Below the pieces are notes generated by a model that made no database searches, was not told the DNA's origin, and saw nothing but the letters and a program-made list of their open reading frames with translations. Shown here one piece after another: positions 1-8,895 of a DNA stretch of 64,000 bases; positions within the stretch are counted from its first letter, which is position 1, and each line of letters opens with the position of its first letter. Both the position numbers and the translations under genes were made by a program. The stretch is from Aeromonas jandaei (GTDB lineage Bacteria; Pseudomonadota; Gammaproteobacteria; Enterobacterales; Aeromonadaceae). Where the stretch lies: NCBI RefSeq assembly GCF_037890695.1, contig NZ_CP149571.1, forward strand, positions 4,122,001-4,186,000. The letters run 5' to 3'.

Positions 1-2
1 GA

Positions 3-194
3 CAGAGCCTCACCTGGTTCAATCCGGCTAACCGTCACTCGGGTAGCGTCACCCCGCTGCGCACCTTCCGCCATACCAGCGGGGAGTGGTGTCGCGACTA
101 TCGCGAGCAACTCTATATCGGCAATGCCAGCCAGCAGTGGCAGGATACCGCCTGCCGCAATCAGCAAGGGAGCTGGCGGCCACTACGCACTTAG
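3..194 (+). CDS. 17 kDa surface-antigen-like protein, 3' end only
   Basis: The window opens inside a gene whose last 63 codons are visible. The peptide has the features of the C-terminal half of Rickettsia 17 kDa / RT0821-Lpp0805 type surface antigens: a W-x-N-P start, a G-S-V-T-P turn, two cysteines in the contexts WCRDY and TACRN, and a closing GSW. These are usually small lipoproteins or outer-membrane-associated proteins, often with a glycine-zipper N-terminal half, but that part and any signal peptide lie outside the window. The family call comes from pattern memory on a short fragment. A strong hairpin follows the stop codon directly. Confidence 0.55.
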   Translation, partial: QSLTWFNPANRHSGSVTPLRTFRHTSGEWCRDYREQLYIGNASQQWQDTACRNQQGSWRPLRT

Positions 195-212
195 TGCGTG
201 ACGGAATAAACG

Positions 213-246
213 AAGGGGGTAGCAGTGCTACCCCCTTGTCATTTTG
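213..246 (+). terminator. Rho-independent terminator
   Basis: An 11-bp perfect stem (AAGGGGGTAGC, three-base loop, complementary arm ending CCCCCTT at 237) is followed by a T-rich tail. It lies just downstream of the surface-antigen gene and also faces the 3' end of maeA on the other strand. Confidence 0.75.
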
Positions 247-278
247 GCCGACCCGTTATCCGGGTGGTGGATACGCGG

Positions 279-1994
279 TTATACCCGACGGTAAGGCAGG
301 TAGGCCGGCTCCCACATGTGATTGAGGATATGCTGCTGCAGATCCTGACCGATCAGCGGGTGGGACGGATCCTTGCGCACGATATCCTTGAGCACTGCGG
401 TCGCCACATGCACCGAGATGCTGCGCAGCTCGCGAATGCGCGGATAGACAGCCCCTTTCGCCAGATCGACCTCACTCACGCACTCGGCCAGCGCAAAGGC
501 GGCGGTGGTGAAGATATCGGGCGTGATCTCGCGGATCTGGCTGACAATCGCCGCCAGCCCCACTCCGGGGAAGATAAAGACGTTGTTGCCCTGCCCGACC
601 CGGAAATCCTGTCCGTCATAATTCACATCCTTGAACGGACTGCCGGTGGCGACGATGGCCTTGCCTTTGCTCCAGTTGTAGATATCTTCCGGCAAGGCTT
701 CGCAGTTGGCGGTAGGGTTGGAGAGCGGGAACACCATAGGGCGCTCGCAATGCTTTTGCATCAGCAGGACATGCTCTTCCTTGAAGGCGCCGCCTGAACC
801 ACTGGTTCCCAACAAAACGGTGATCGGCACATGACGCAGCACATCGGTCAGACTGGCCTTGCCGGGCACTTCGGTGTCCCAGCCAGCCAGCAGCAGGCCC
901 GGCTTGGCGTAGCGGCGCTTGTACTCGTCGAGCCCCTCGCGGTTGTCGCACACCAGTCCCTGAGTATCCAGGATGTAGATGCGATCCCGCGCGGCCTGCG
1001 GATCCATTCCCTCGCGGATCATCCCCGCGCAGATTTGATCCGCCACGCCGACCCCGCCAGCCCCCGCGCCATAGACCAGATAGTTCTGTTGGCCCAGCGT
1101 CTCCCCCTTGACCTTGACCGCGCCTATGATTCCGGCCAGCACCACGGCCCCCGTACCCTGAATATCGTCGTTGAACGATGGCAGCGACTGCTGATAGCGG
1201 GCCAGGTTGTTGAAGGCGTTGGATTTGCTGAAGTCTTCCCACTGCAGCACCGCATTGGGGAAGTGACGCTTGACCCCCTGCACAAACTTGTCGATGAACT
1301 CCTCATACTCCTTGCCGCGGATCCGCTTGTGCGGGCGACCCAGATACATGGGATCATCCAGCAGTTTCTGGTTGTCGGTGCCGACATCCAGCGCAATCGG
1401 CATGCAGCAGGCCGGATGGATGCCCGCCCCCAGGGTATAGAGCGCCAGCTTGCCGATGGGAATACCCATGCCGCCCACCCCCTGGTCGCCGATCCCCAGA
1501 ATCCCCTGGCTGTCGGTCACGACTATGATGCGGATCGATTTGGCATCGAAGTGACGGGCCTGGCTGCCCATGTCATCCACGTTGTCCGGGGTGATGTAGA
1601 GGCCGCGCGGCTTCTGGAAGCGGTGGCTGAACTCCTGACACGCCTTGCCGACGGTCGGGGTATAGATATAGGGGGTCATCTCCTCCACATGGCGAGACAA
1701 CAGGGCATAGAAGAGGGTCTCGTTGCGATCCTGCAGCGCACGCAGGTTCTGGTACTTCTCTATGTCACTGCCAGCACTCTTGAACCCTTCATAAACCCGA
1801 TCCAGCTGGGCTTCAAAGGTTTGCACCTGAGGAGGCAGCAAGCCATCGAGATCGAAATCGGCCCGCTCCTGTTCGGTAAAGGCAGTGCCCTTGTTGAGAT
1901 AACGATTGTTGAGCAGATCAGTGCCTGTCAGTGCAACGGGGCGAAAATCCTGTCCCTGTGCATCTTTCCACAGCAGATATTGTCCGGTAGCCAT
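279..1994 (-). CDS. maeA: NAD-dependent malic enzyme
   Basis: Cytosolic enzyme that oxidatively decarboxylates L-malate to pyruvate and CO2 with reduction of NAD. The protein (571 aa from this start) carries the malic enzyme N-terminal domain with YTPTVGKACQEF and the tyrosine/lysine-region motif DSQGILGIGDQGVGG. A Rossmann NAD-binding domain follows, with GAGAGGVG and the conserved DIQGTGAV metal/substrate region. Length agrees with the large SfcA/MaeA class. An in-frame ATG exists at 2000 and the frame is open to 2060, but AAAGAGA lies six bases before the ATG at 1994, so that start is preferred. The gene stands alone, transcribed away from the receiver-kinase gene, with a shared upstream region at 1995-2240. 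Confidence 0.93.
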   Translation of the reverse strand: MATGQYLLWKDAQGQDFRPVALTGTDLLNNRYLNKGTAFTEQERADFDLDGLLPPQVQTFEAQLDRVYEGFKSAGSDIEKYQNLRALQDRNETLFYALLSRHVEEMTPYIYTPTVGKACQEFSHRFQKPRGLYITPDNVDDMGSQARHFDAKSIRIIVVTDSQGILGIGDQGVGGMGIPIGKLALYTLGAGIHPACCMPIALDVGTDNQKLLDDPMYLGRPHKRIRGKEYEEFIDKFVQGVKRHFPNAVLQWEDFSKSNAFNNLARYQQSLPSFNDDIQGTGAVVLAGIIGAVKVKGETLGQQNYLVYGAGAGGVGVADQICAGMIREGMDPQAARDRIYILDTQGLVCDNREGLDEYKRRYAKPGLLLAGWDTEVPGKASLTDVLRHVPITVLLGTSGSGGAFKEEHVLLMQKHCERPMVFPLSNPTANCEALPEDIYNWSKGKAIVATGSPFKDVNYDGQDFRVGQGNNVFIFPGVGLAAIVSQIREITPDIFTTAAFALAECVSEVDLAKGAVYPRIRELRSISVHVATAVLKDIVRKDPSHPLIGQDLQQHILNHMWEPAYLPYRRV

Positions 1995-2240
1995 AGTCAT
2001 TCTCTTTGATTTACGTGAAGTTGCCGTTCGGCAGGAGAGCAAGAGTGATAATGAAATCAATCATATGACGTTTAGTCGTTCGGTTTTGTGAGCTTGGCCA
2101 TACCCTGCGGCCAAAAAGATGCCCAAACGTGGCTCAAACACATCCATTTTCCGCACCAATGGCGACGGCATCAGACCACGCTGCGGTTGATGAAGAACTA
2201 TGCTGAACATCAGACCCATTGCACGGAAACGCCAACCGGT

Positions 2241-3389
2241 ATGCCAGGCACCAACACCATACACAACATTCTTGTCGTCGATGATATGGCCTCCAACCGC
2301 TATATCCTGCGCAGCCTGCTCGAAGAGGAGGGCTATCAGGTGCGGGAAGCGGAGGATGGCCAGCAGGCGGTTGCTGCGGTCGCGCAAGCCACTCCCGACC
2401 TTATCCTGATGGACATCAACATGCCGGTGATGGATGGCTACGAGGCGTGCCGCCGTATCAAGCAGCAGCAGGGACACTGGGGCTTGCCCGTCATCTTCAT
2501 CAGCGCCAACAGCGAGATCAGTGCCCTTGAGCAGGCCTTTCAGGCGGGCGGCTGCGACTATGTCTCCAAGCCGTTCCACCAGCTCGAGGTACTGGCCCGG
2601 GTACAAAACCAGCTGCGCCTGCGCGAGCTTGGTCGCCAACAGGCCAAGGTGCAGCTCTATCAGAGCCTGTTTCAGCTCACCGCCGGCATCGCCCACGAGA
2701 TCAACACCCCGGTCGGAGTTGGCATCACCGCCTCCAGCCTGATTCAGGGCGCCGGCGATCTGCTGGCCAATGCGGTAAAAAACGGGGTACTGGGCCAGCG
2801 CCTGCTCAACCAGCAGCTGAACGATATCAAGGAGGGCACCGAGCTGGTGGAGTCCAGCTTGCGCCGGGTCGCCCTGCTCATCACCCGCTTCAAAGAGCTG
2901 ACCCGCGACCAGAATGAACAGGAGGCGCGCCCCTTCGCAGTGAAGAAGTGTGCCGAGCATATGCTGCAGGCATTCGCCACCGAGCTGCAGATTGCCAGAG
3001 TCACCCCCCGCCTTGAGGGGAACGAAGTCACCCTGACCGCCCCCGAGACGCTCTTTGTCGACCTGCTGCAGGAGCTGGTCAAAAACAGCATGGACCACGC
3101 CTTTCACGGCAACGGGGAGCACAGCTTCACCATCCACGTCGCCCAGGATGAGGAGTCGTTGCTGCTCACCTATCAGGACTCGGGCCCCGGCATGCCGCCA
3201 GAGAAACTGCCCCGCCTGTTTGAACCCTTCTTCACCACCCTGCGCGGCAACACCAGCCACTGCGGGCTCAGCGCCTGCCGCATCCACAATCTGGTGGAAA
3301 ACAACTTGCGCGGTTCGGTCAACGTCACCAGCCCGCCGGGTGAGGGATTGCGCTACGAGATCCACCTGCCGCTCAAACCGGTGACCTGA
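2241..3389 (+). CDS. Receiver-histidine kinase fusion (response regulator/sensor kinase)
   Basis: Soluble signalling protein with an N-terminal CheY-like receiver (ILVVDD near residue 8, phosphoacceptor D58 in LMDINMPVMDG, conserved K in SKPFH). A histidine kinase module follows, with H-box AHEINTPVG (H152) and a GHKL ATPase domain (N-box around NSMDHAF, G-box DSGPGMPPEK, F-box FEPFFTT). The second glycine box reads HCGLSA instead of the usual GTGLGL, so the ATP lid is unusual. No membrane segment is visible, so input probably comes from a partner kinase phosphorylating the receiver. ATGs at 2088 and 2190 would extend the protein; none has a good Shine-Dalgarno and 2241 matches the domain edge. 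No partner gene is adjacent. Confidence 0.8.
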   Translation: MPGTNTIHNILVVDDMASNRYILRSLLEEEGYQVREAEDGQQAVAAVAQATPDLILMDINMPVMDGYEACRRIKQQQGHWGLPVIFISANSEISALEQAFQAGGCDYVSKPFHQLEVLARVQNQLRLRELGRQQAKVQLYQSLFQLTAGIAHEINTPVGVGITASSLIQGAGDLLANAVKNGVLGQRLLNQQLNDIKEGTELVESSLRRVALLITRFKELTRDQNEQEARPFAVKKCAEHMLQAFATELQIARVTPRLEGNEVTLTAPETLFVDLLQELVKNSMDHAFHGNGEHSFTIHVAQDEESLLLTYQDSGPGMPPEKLPRLFEPFFTTLRGNTSHCGLSACRIHNLVENNLRGSVNVTSPPGEGLRYEIHLPLKPVT

Positions 3390-3416
3390 TCCACCGAGCA
3401 GAGGAAAGCGAACAAC

Positions 3417-3446
3417 AAAAAGGGGCGCATCAGCGCCCCTTCACAT
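3417..3446 (-). terminator. Terminator of the formate dehydrogenase operon
   Basis: Perfect 8-bp stem AGGGGCGC / GCGCCCCT (3421-3428 and 3433-3440). Read on the minus strand the hairpin is followed by a run of T, placing it as the terminator of the fdh operon ending at 3463. On the plus strand it may also serve the receiver-kinase gene. Confidence 0.8.
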
Positions 3447-3462
3447 TACCTTTGTCAGACCG

Positions 3463-4434
3463 TCAGCTTGATTTACCCGCTTTGGGCTCATCGAGGGTGT
3501 GCTTCACCTCTTCATACCAGAGGTCGTGGTGCTCCTTGGCCCAGGTCTCGTCCACCTCGCCGGTCACCATCCCCTCCAGCGCCCCTTCCAGCTGGAACAG
3601 GCCCATGTAGATATGGAATATGAAGCCGCAGATAAGGATCAGCGCTCCGACGATATGGATAAAGCTGGCCCACTCCATCTGGCGGCGCAGCTGGCCGAAG
3701 ATGGGGAAGTCGAGGAACAGCCCGGTCGCCACCACGATGCCGCCAAACCAGATCAGCAGCCAGAAGATCGCCTTCTCGCCACCGTTGGAGAAGCCCGCCG
3801 AGGGGTGACTCCCCTTGTGGGGCCCCAGCATGCCGCCCGCCTTCATGAACCACTGCACATCCACCATGTTGACGATGTTGTGGCGGAACCATTTGATGAG
3901 CACCCCCATCAGGCAGAGGAAGAAGAGTGGCCCCACGTAGTTGTGGAACACCTTGGCGAACCAGATCCAGTTCTCCCATACCCCGAGGCTCACTACCGGC
4001 TTGATGAAGTGCTTGCCATAGATGATGGCCAGCCCCGAGCCGGAAAGGGTCAGGAACATGCCCGCCGTGGTCCAGTGCAGCGCCCGATCGAGCCGGCTCC
4101 AACGCTTGAGCTTACGCCCGGTGCGCGGTTTGGAGAGCTTGGTCGGCCCCACCACCCAGTACATCAGGCCGCACATGGCCAAGGAGCCGAAGATTGCGAT
4201 GGCGCCGAGCGGCGACACCCACTTGGTCTTCACCTCGAACCAGAGCTGGCCCGGCACCGAGATAAGCACCCCGTGCTCCGGCGAGCGGGAGGTGGTCACC
4301 CCCTCCTGCCCATCCTTCACCGCCCGCCAGTAATCGGCGCCGGCAAAACCGACTGCCTCTTTCTCGGCATCGGCGAAACTTGCGGTACTCACCAGCAGCA
4401 GGGCAGCAAACAGGGCCATTAGCCAGGTTTTCAT
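3463..4434 (-). CDS. fdnI: Formate dehydrogenase gamma subunit (cytochrome b556)
   Basis: Inner-membrane diheme cytochrome b that takes electrons from the iron-sulfur subunit to the quinone pool. The 323-aa protein has an N-terminal signal-like segment (MKTWLMALFAALLL...ASFADA), an extra hydrophobic helix near 80-100, and a four-helix core with the expected histidines in ALHWTTAG, VFHNYVG and IHIVGALI. It is longer at the N-terminus than E. coli FdnI/FdoI, as in Vibrio and Shewanella homologues. The start overlaps the stop of the upstream gene by ATGA and GGAGGG precedes it, indicating translational coupling. The symbol follows E. coli usage; fdoI or fdhC would be equivalent. Confidence 0.9.
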   Translation of the reverse strand: MKTWLMALFAALLLVSTASFADAEKEAVGFAGADYWRAVKDGQEGVTTSRSPEHGVLISVPGQLWFEVKTKWVSPLGAIAIFGSLAMCGLMYWVVGPTKLSKPRTGRKLKRWSRLDRALHWTTAGMFLTLSGSGLAIIYGKHFIKPVVSLGVWENWIWFAKVFHNYVGPLFFLCLMGVLIKWFRHNIVNMVDVQWFMKAGGMLGPHKGSHPSAGFSNGGEKAIFWLLIWFGGIVVATGLFLDFPIFGQLRRQMEWASFIHIVGALILICGFIFHIYMGLFQLEGALEGMVTGEVDETWAKEHHDLWYEEVKHTLDEPKAGKSS

Positions 4435-5060
4435 GCCGACCCTCCCTGCTTATTCACCTTGCTGGCATCGCGATAGAGCGCCTTATCATCCTCACCCCAA
4501 CCCGCATGAGGAGCGCCACGATAGGCAACCCGCTCGCGGAAGATATCGGAGATAACCTGCGCATCCCCTGCCAGCAGTGCCTTGGTGGAGCAGAGCTCGG
4601 CACACATCGGCAGCTTGCCCTCGGCGATGCGGTTGGCACCGTACTTCTGGCGCTCCGCTTCGCTGTGATCCTCTTCCGGGCCGCCGGCACAGAAGGTGCA
4701 CTTGTCCATCTTGCCCCGATCGCCGAAGGCGGCGGTCTTCGGGAACTGGGGGGCACCGAACGGGCAGGCAAACAGGCAGTAGCCGCAACCGATACAGAGA
4801 TCCTTGTTGTGCAGCACTATGCCGTCGTCGGTGTGATAGAAGCAGTCGGCCGGGCAGACCGCCATGCAGGGGGCGTCGGTGCAGTGCATGCAGGCGACCG
4901 AGATGGAGGTCTCCCCCGGCAGGCCGTCGTTGAGGGTCACCACCCGGCGGCGCTGGATGCCCCACTCCAGGGCATTGTCGTTCTCGTTCTTGCACGCCGT
5001 CACACAGCCGTTGCACTCGATGCAGCGCTTGGTGTCACACATGAATTTCATTCTGGCCAT
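4431..5060 (-). CDS. fdnH: Formate dehydrogenase beta subunit (four 4Fe-4S clusters)
   Basis: Periplasmic-side electron transfer subunit that passes electrons from the catalytic subunit to cytochrome b. Four ferredoxin-type cysteine clusters are visible in order: CIECNGCVTACKN, CTDAPCMAVCPADC, CIGCGYCLFACPFGAP, and a split one built from CTFC and CAELC. At 209 aa it is shorter than E. coli FdnH (294 aa) because it lacks the long C-terminal extension with a membrane anchor; this short form is typical of FDH3B-type subunits. AGGAG lies nine bases before the start, and the gene begins four bases after the alpha-subunit stop. Confidence 0.92.
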   Translation of the reverse strand: MARMKFMCDTKRCIECNGCVTACKNENDNALEWGIQRRRVVTLNDGLPGETSISVACMHCTDAPCMAVCPADCFYHTDDGIVLHNKDLCIGCGYCLFACPFGAPQFPKTAAFGDRGKMDKCTFCAGGPEEDHSEAERQKYGANRIAEGKLPMCAELCSTKALLAGDAQVISDIFRERVAYRGAPHAGWGEDDKALYRDASKVNKQGGSA

Positions 5061-5064
5061 GGGA

Positions 5065-7941
5065 TCAGGCTCCTACTTTGCGAAAACGGCACAGGGTGAC
5101 CTTGGTCTCCTGCATCTGGGTGACCGGGTCATAACCATAGGTAGTGACTATGTTGACCGACTCCCCCAGCACATAGGGGTCAGACCCTTCCGGATATTTG
5201 GATCGCAGATCCTTGCCCTCGAAGTGGCCGCCGAAGTGGAACGGCATAAAGGCGAGCCCCGGCTTGACCCGCGGGGTCACCAGCGCCTTCACCTTGACCC
5301 GGCCCCCTTCCGGCCCCTCAACCCACACGTCCTGACCGTCGCGCACGCCGACGTCGTTGGCATCCGCCGGGTTCATCTCGACGAACATCTCCTGCTGCAG
5401 CTCGGCCAGCCAGGGGTTGGAGCGGGTCTCATCGCCCCCTCCCTCGTACTCCACCAGACGGCCGGAGGTGAGGATGATGGGGAACTCCTTGCTGACGTCC
5501 TTCTCCTGCACCGAGGCGTACTGGGTCGGCAGGCGCCACAGGCTCTTCGAATCAGGCCAGGTTGCATAGTCGGCCAGCAGATCCCGGCGCGGGGTGTAGA
5601 GCGGCTCGCGGTGCTTGGGCACCTGATCTGGGAAGGTCCACACCACGCAGCGCGCCTTGGCGTTGCCGTAGGGCACGAAGCCGTGCTTGATGGCGACCCG
5701 CTGGATGCCGCCAGAGAGATCGGTCTTCCAGTTCTTGCCCTCGGCCTCTTTCTTCTCGGCCTCGGTCAGCTCATCCCACCAGCCAAGCTGTTTCAGCAGA
5801 TCGGCGGTGATCTCGGGATAGCCATCTTCCACCTCGCTCCCCTTCGGCCAGGAGTCTTCGGCGAGCAGTGAGACGCCCTGATACTCGATGCCGAAACGAG
5901 CGCGGAAACCGCCGCCCCCTTCCGAGACCGGAATGCTGGTGTCGTAGAGGATGTGGCTGCCGGGGTGCTTCATCTCCGGGGTGCCCCAGCAGGGCCAGGG
6001 CAGACCATACACTTCGCCACTGACCGGGCCGCCTTCGGCCTTGAGGTTGGTCTTGTGGAAGGTGTGCCAGTTCTGCTGGTGCGCCTTGAGCCGCTCCGGG
6101 CTCTGGCCGGTGTAGCCCACGCTCCACATGCCGCGGTTGTATTCGCGGGTGATGTCTTCCAAGAGTGGCTGGTTGTTCTCTACCTTGATGTGCTTGAACA
6201 GCTGGTCGGCAAAGCCGAGTTTCTTGCTCAAGAGATACATGATCTCGTGGTCGACCTTGGATTCGAACAGGGGTTCTATCACCTTGTCACGCCACTGCAT
6301 GGAGCGGTTGGTGGCGGTGACGGAACCATAGGTCTCGAACTGGGTGGTGGCCGGCAGCAGGTAGACGCCGTCGGTGCGATCGTTCATCACCGAGGCGACG
6401 GTGGGGTACGGGTCGACAATCACCATCATGTCGAGCTTTTGCATCGCCTTCTTCATCTCCGGGCCGCGAGTCTGGGAGTTGACCGCATGGCCCCAGTAGA
6501 ACATGGCGCGGATATTGGAGCCCTGCTCGATGAGATCGGCGTTCTCCAGCACACCATCTACCCAGCGGGAGACCGGAATGCCGTTGTTGTTCATCGGCAA
6601 CTTGCCGTTGTAGGCCTTGTTGTCGAAGCGGGCCTTGATCCACTCGTAATCGACATCCCACACCCGGGCCCAGTGCTTCCAGGAGCCCTCTTCCAACCCG
6701 TAGTAGCCGGGCAGGGAATCGGAGGTGACGCCAAAGTCGGTGGCACCCTGCACGTTGTCGTGACCACGGAAGATGTTGGTGCCCGCCCCGCTCTTGCCTA
6801 CGTTGCCGAGGGCCAGTTCGAGGATGCAGTAGGCGCGGGTGTTGTTGTTGCCTGTGGTGTGCTGGGTGCCGCCCATGCACCAGACCACGCAGCCGGGGCG
6901 GTTGTCGGCCAGCAGCTTGGCGGCGCCATAGACCTGCTGTTCGTTGAGGCCGGTTACCCGCTCTACTTCTGCCGGGGTCCAACGCGCCACCTCTTTTTGC
7001 ACCTCATCCATGCCATAGACGCGGGTGCGGATAAACTCCTTGTCTTCCCAGCCGTTCTTGAAGATGTGCCAGAGCATACCCCAGATAAAGGCGACGTCGG
7101 TGCCCGGGCGCAGGGAGAGGTACATGTCCGCCTTGGCGGCGGTGCGGGTGCGACGCGGGTCGACCACCAGGATCTTGCAGCCGTTGCGCTCTTTTGCCAG
7201 CAGGATGTGCTGCATGGCGACCGGGTGGGCCTCCGCCGGGTTGGAGCCGATAAACATGATCGACTTGCTGTTGTGCATGTCGTTCAGGCTGTTGGTCATG
7301 GCGCCGTAGCCCCAGGTGTTGGCGACCCCGGCGACCGTGGTGGAGTGGCAGATGCGCGCCTGATGATCCACGTTGTTGGTGCCCCACAGGGACGCCATCT
7401 TGCGAAACAGGTAGGCCTGCTCGTTGGAGTGCTTGGCGGAGCCGAGCCAGTAGACGCTGTCGGGGCCGGACTCCTTGCGCAGACGCAGCACTTCATTGCC
7501 CACCTCTTCGATGGCCTGATCCCAGCTGATGCGCTGCCACTTGCCACCCACCAGCTTCATCGGGTACTTGAGGCGACGCTCACCGTGGCCATGCTCGCGC
7601 AGGGCTGCCCCTTTGGCGCAGTGACCGCCAAGGTTGAAGGGGTGATCAAACGCCGGCTCCTGACCGGTCCAGACGCCGTTCTTCACCTCGGCATAGACGC
7701 CGCAGCCCACCGAGCAGTGGGAACAGATGGTGCGCTTCACTTCGACCGGCACCTCAGCCGCCACGGTTTTGGCCTCGGCCCGCTGCATCATGGCTGGCGC
7801 CAGCCAACCGGCGGCCACGGCGCCACCGGCCACCAGACCGGAATTGACCATAAAGGCGCGACGGGTCAGCCCCTGACCGCGAATGGCCTCATTGCCCTGC
7901 TCGCCCGCCTGGGGCTGCTCGGCACGTTTTGTCAGTTTCAT
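5065..7941 (-). CDS. fdnG: Formate dehydrogenase catalytic subunit (Mo/W-bis-MGD, Cys type)
   Basis: Catalytic subunit oxidising formate to CO2 at a molybdenum or tungsten bis-pterin guanine dinucleotide centre. At the N-terminus is a twin-arginine signal (R27-R28 in LTRRAFMVNSG followed by a hydrophobic alanine/glycine stretch), so the folded subunit is exported with its partner. A 4Fe-4S motif, CSHCSVGC, follows near residue 73. The metal ligand position reads ICHSTTVAG with cysteine at residue 198, encoded TGC, where E. coli FdnG has selenocysteine. The protein is a single 958-aa frame without internal UGA. AAGGAG precedes the ATG by five bases. The neighbouring tupABC genes raise the possibility that tungsten is used; the sequence alone cannot decide. 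Confidence 0.94.
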   Translation of the reverse strand: MKLTKRAEQPQAGEQGNEAIRGQGLTRRAFMVNSGLVAGGAVAAGWLAPAMMQRAEAKTVAAEVPVEVKRTICSHCSVGCGVYAEVKNGVWTGQEPAFDHPFNLGGHCAKGAALREHGHGERRLKYPMKLVGGKWQRISWDQAIEEVGNEVLRLRKESGPDSVYWLGSAKHSNEQAYLFRKMASLWGTNNVDHQARICHSTTVAGVANTWGYGAMTNSLNDMHNSKSIMFIGSNPAEAHPVAMQHILLAKERNGCKILVVDPRRTRTAAKADMYLSLRPGTDVAFIWGMLWHIFKNGWEDKEFIRTRVYGMDEVQKEVARWTPAEVERVTGLNEQQVYGAAKLLADNRPGCVVWCMGGTQHTTGNNNTRAYCILELALGNVGKSGAGTNIFRGHDNVQGATDFGVTSDSLPGYYGLEEGSWKHWARVWDVDYEWIKARFDNKAYNGKLPMNNNGIPVSRWVDGVLENADLIEQGSNIRAMFYWGHAVNSQTRGPEMKKAMQKLDMMVIVDPYPTVASVMNDRTDGVYLLPATTQFETYGSVTATNRSMQWRDKVIEPLFESKVDHEIMYLLSKKLGFADQLFKHIKVENNQPLLEDITREYNRGMWSVGYTGQSPERLKAHQQNWHTFHKTNLKAEGGPVSGEVYGLPWPCWGTPEMKHPGSHILYDTSIPVSEGGGGFRARFGIEYQGVSLLAEDSWPKGSEVEDGYPEITADLLKQLGWWDELTEAEKKEAEGKNWKTDLSGGIQRVAIKHGFVPYGNAKARCVVWTFPDQVPKHREPLYTPRRDLLADYATWPDSKSLWRLPTQYASVQEKDVSKEFPIILTSGRLVEYEGGGDETRSNPWLAELQQEMFVEMNPADANDVGVRDGQDVWVEGPEGGRVKVKALVTPRVKPGLAFMPFHFGGHFEGKDLRSKYPEGSDPYVLGESVNIVTTYGYDPVTQMQETKVTLCRFRKVGA

Positions 7942-7964
7942 GAGTTCTCCTTCACTGATCCGGC

Positions 7965-8168
7965 TCAGTCGGTGCCGCGCAGGGTGCGATAAAAGTCGTG
8001 AACATGGGGGGTCTCCCGATAGCCCTGATCAGGCTTGGTATCGTGGGTCAGCGCCTCTTTGCTCACCACCCGACCGGCAGCACCGGCCAGTACGCCTATG
8101 GTGGCGACCACGCCAACACCCTTGATCAGATTGCGGCGGGACGGGTCTTTCAGCTGTTCATCGCTCAT
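7965..8168 (-). CDS. Formate dehydrogenase-region TAT protein (small)
   Basis: A 67-aa protein with a twin-arginine-like leader (SRRNLIKGVGVVATIGVLAGAAG) and a short hydrophilic tail. It matches what I know as the 'formate dehydrogenase region TAT target' family, small proteins encoded immediately before FDH catalytic subunits in Vibrio, Shewanella and relatives. Function is unproven; a role in assembly or export of the enzyme is inferred from its fixed position. It sits 23 bases before fdnG in the same direction, with AGAGGT upstream of the ATG. Confidence 0.85.
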   Translation of the reverse strand: MSDEQLKDPSRRNLIKGVGVVATIGVLAGAAGRVVSKEALTHDTKPDQGYRETPHVHDFYRTLRGTD

Positions 8169-8268
8169 TCTTGTGACCTCTGTTGTTGTTCTTGCCGGCG
8201 CCTGCGCGCCAGCTTCGCGTCCAATGGGATATCTCGTCTGCTCGTTTGTTATGGGTGGATAAGGGCAT

Positions 8269-8886
8269 TCAGCCCGTCACCACGCAGGCGCCCAACGGCA
8301 GGCGCAATTCGTTTTCCAGCTTGAAGAAATCTTCGGCAAGGGCGCCGACCGCCCGGTAGAAGCTGCCCCCTTTCGCCTGTTGCTGATCGCGGCAGCAGGC
8401 GAGTACCCAAGGGGCAAGGTGGCGCTCATAGAAGCGGTTGCGATCCGGGTGCTGCTCGGCGATCAACACCGCCATCACCTCACAGAGGGCGGCGAGATGA
8501 TCTTCCGGCTCGCACACTCCGCTCTGGCGCTCGAAACCGAGGGACTGGAGATCTGCGCGCAGCACCGCCAGCGGCAGCTCCATCAAAGAGCCGGTGAGAT
8601 ACCAGGAGGCAAACGGCACGATCTCCCCTCGCCCCAGCCCGATAAAGAGATCCTGATACTCCTCGGCAAGCTCGTTTTCGTGGTGGCTGCTGGCCGCCAG
8701 CTGCACCAGCCCCAGCCCTCTGACAAAGGGGCCCGGCATAGCCTGCAACCCTTGCAGCCAGGCGAGCTGTTCACCACGGGGGGCGGCGCGCCAGAGGCTT
8801 GCCAGCAGGGCGTAGAGATCGGCGCTGCTCTGTTCCAGTTCGGTCATGGTCAGTTCGCCAGCCTTTTCGTTATGTTGTTCACTCAT
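8269..8886 (-). CDS. TorD/DmsD-family molybdoenzyme chaperone
   Basis: Cytoplasmic all-helical chaperone of the TorD family (205 aa), predicted to bind the TAT leader of the formate dehydrogenase catalytic subunit and hold it until cofactor insertion is complete. Family features visible are the N-terminal YALLASLWRAAPRGEQL, the central EEYQDLFIGLGRGEIVPFASWYLTGSL (the Y-x-x-LF-x-G and P-x-x-S-x-Y-L signature) and CEPEDHLAALCEVMAVL. A GTG one codon upstream is possible; ATG at 8886 fits the AGGG ribosome site. It lies seven bases after the polyferredoxin gene in the same operon. Confidence 0.87.
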   Translation of the reverse strand: MSEQHNEKAGELTMTELEQSSADLYALLASLWRAAPRGEQLAWLQGLQAMPGPFVRGLGLVQLAASSHHENELAEEYQDLFIGLGRGEIVPFASWYLTGSLMELPLAVLRADLQSLGFERQSGVCEPEDHLAALCEVMAVLIAEQHPDRNRFYERHLAPWVLACCRDQQQAKGGSFYRAVGALAEDFFKLENELRLPLGACVVTG

Positions 8887-8895
8887 CACTGACCC

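Noticed and set aside
5065..7941. Selenocysteine insertion in the formate dehydrogenase
   Set aside because: The frame has no internal TGA and the active-site codon is TGC.
5953..7992. Long open frame (679 codons) antisense to fdnG
   Set aside because: Shadow of a strongly biased GC-rich gene; no ribosome site and no recognisable domain, while the opposite frame is an unmistakable formate dehydrogenase.
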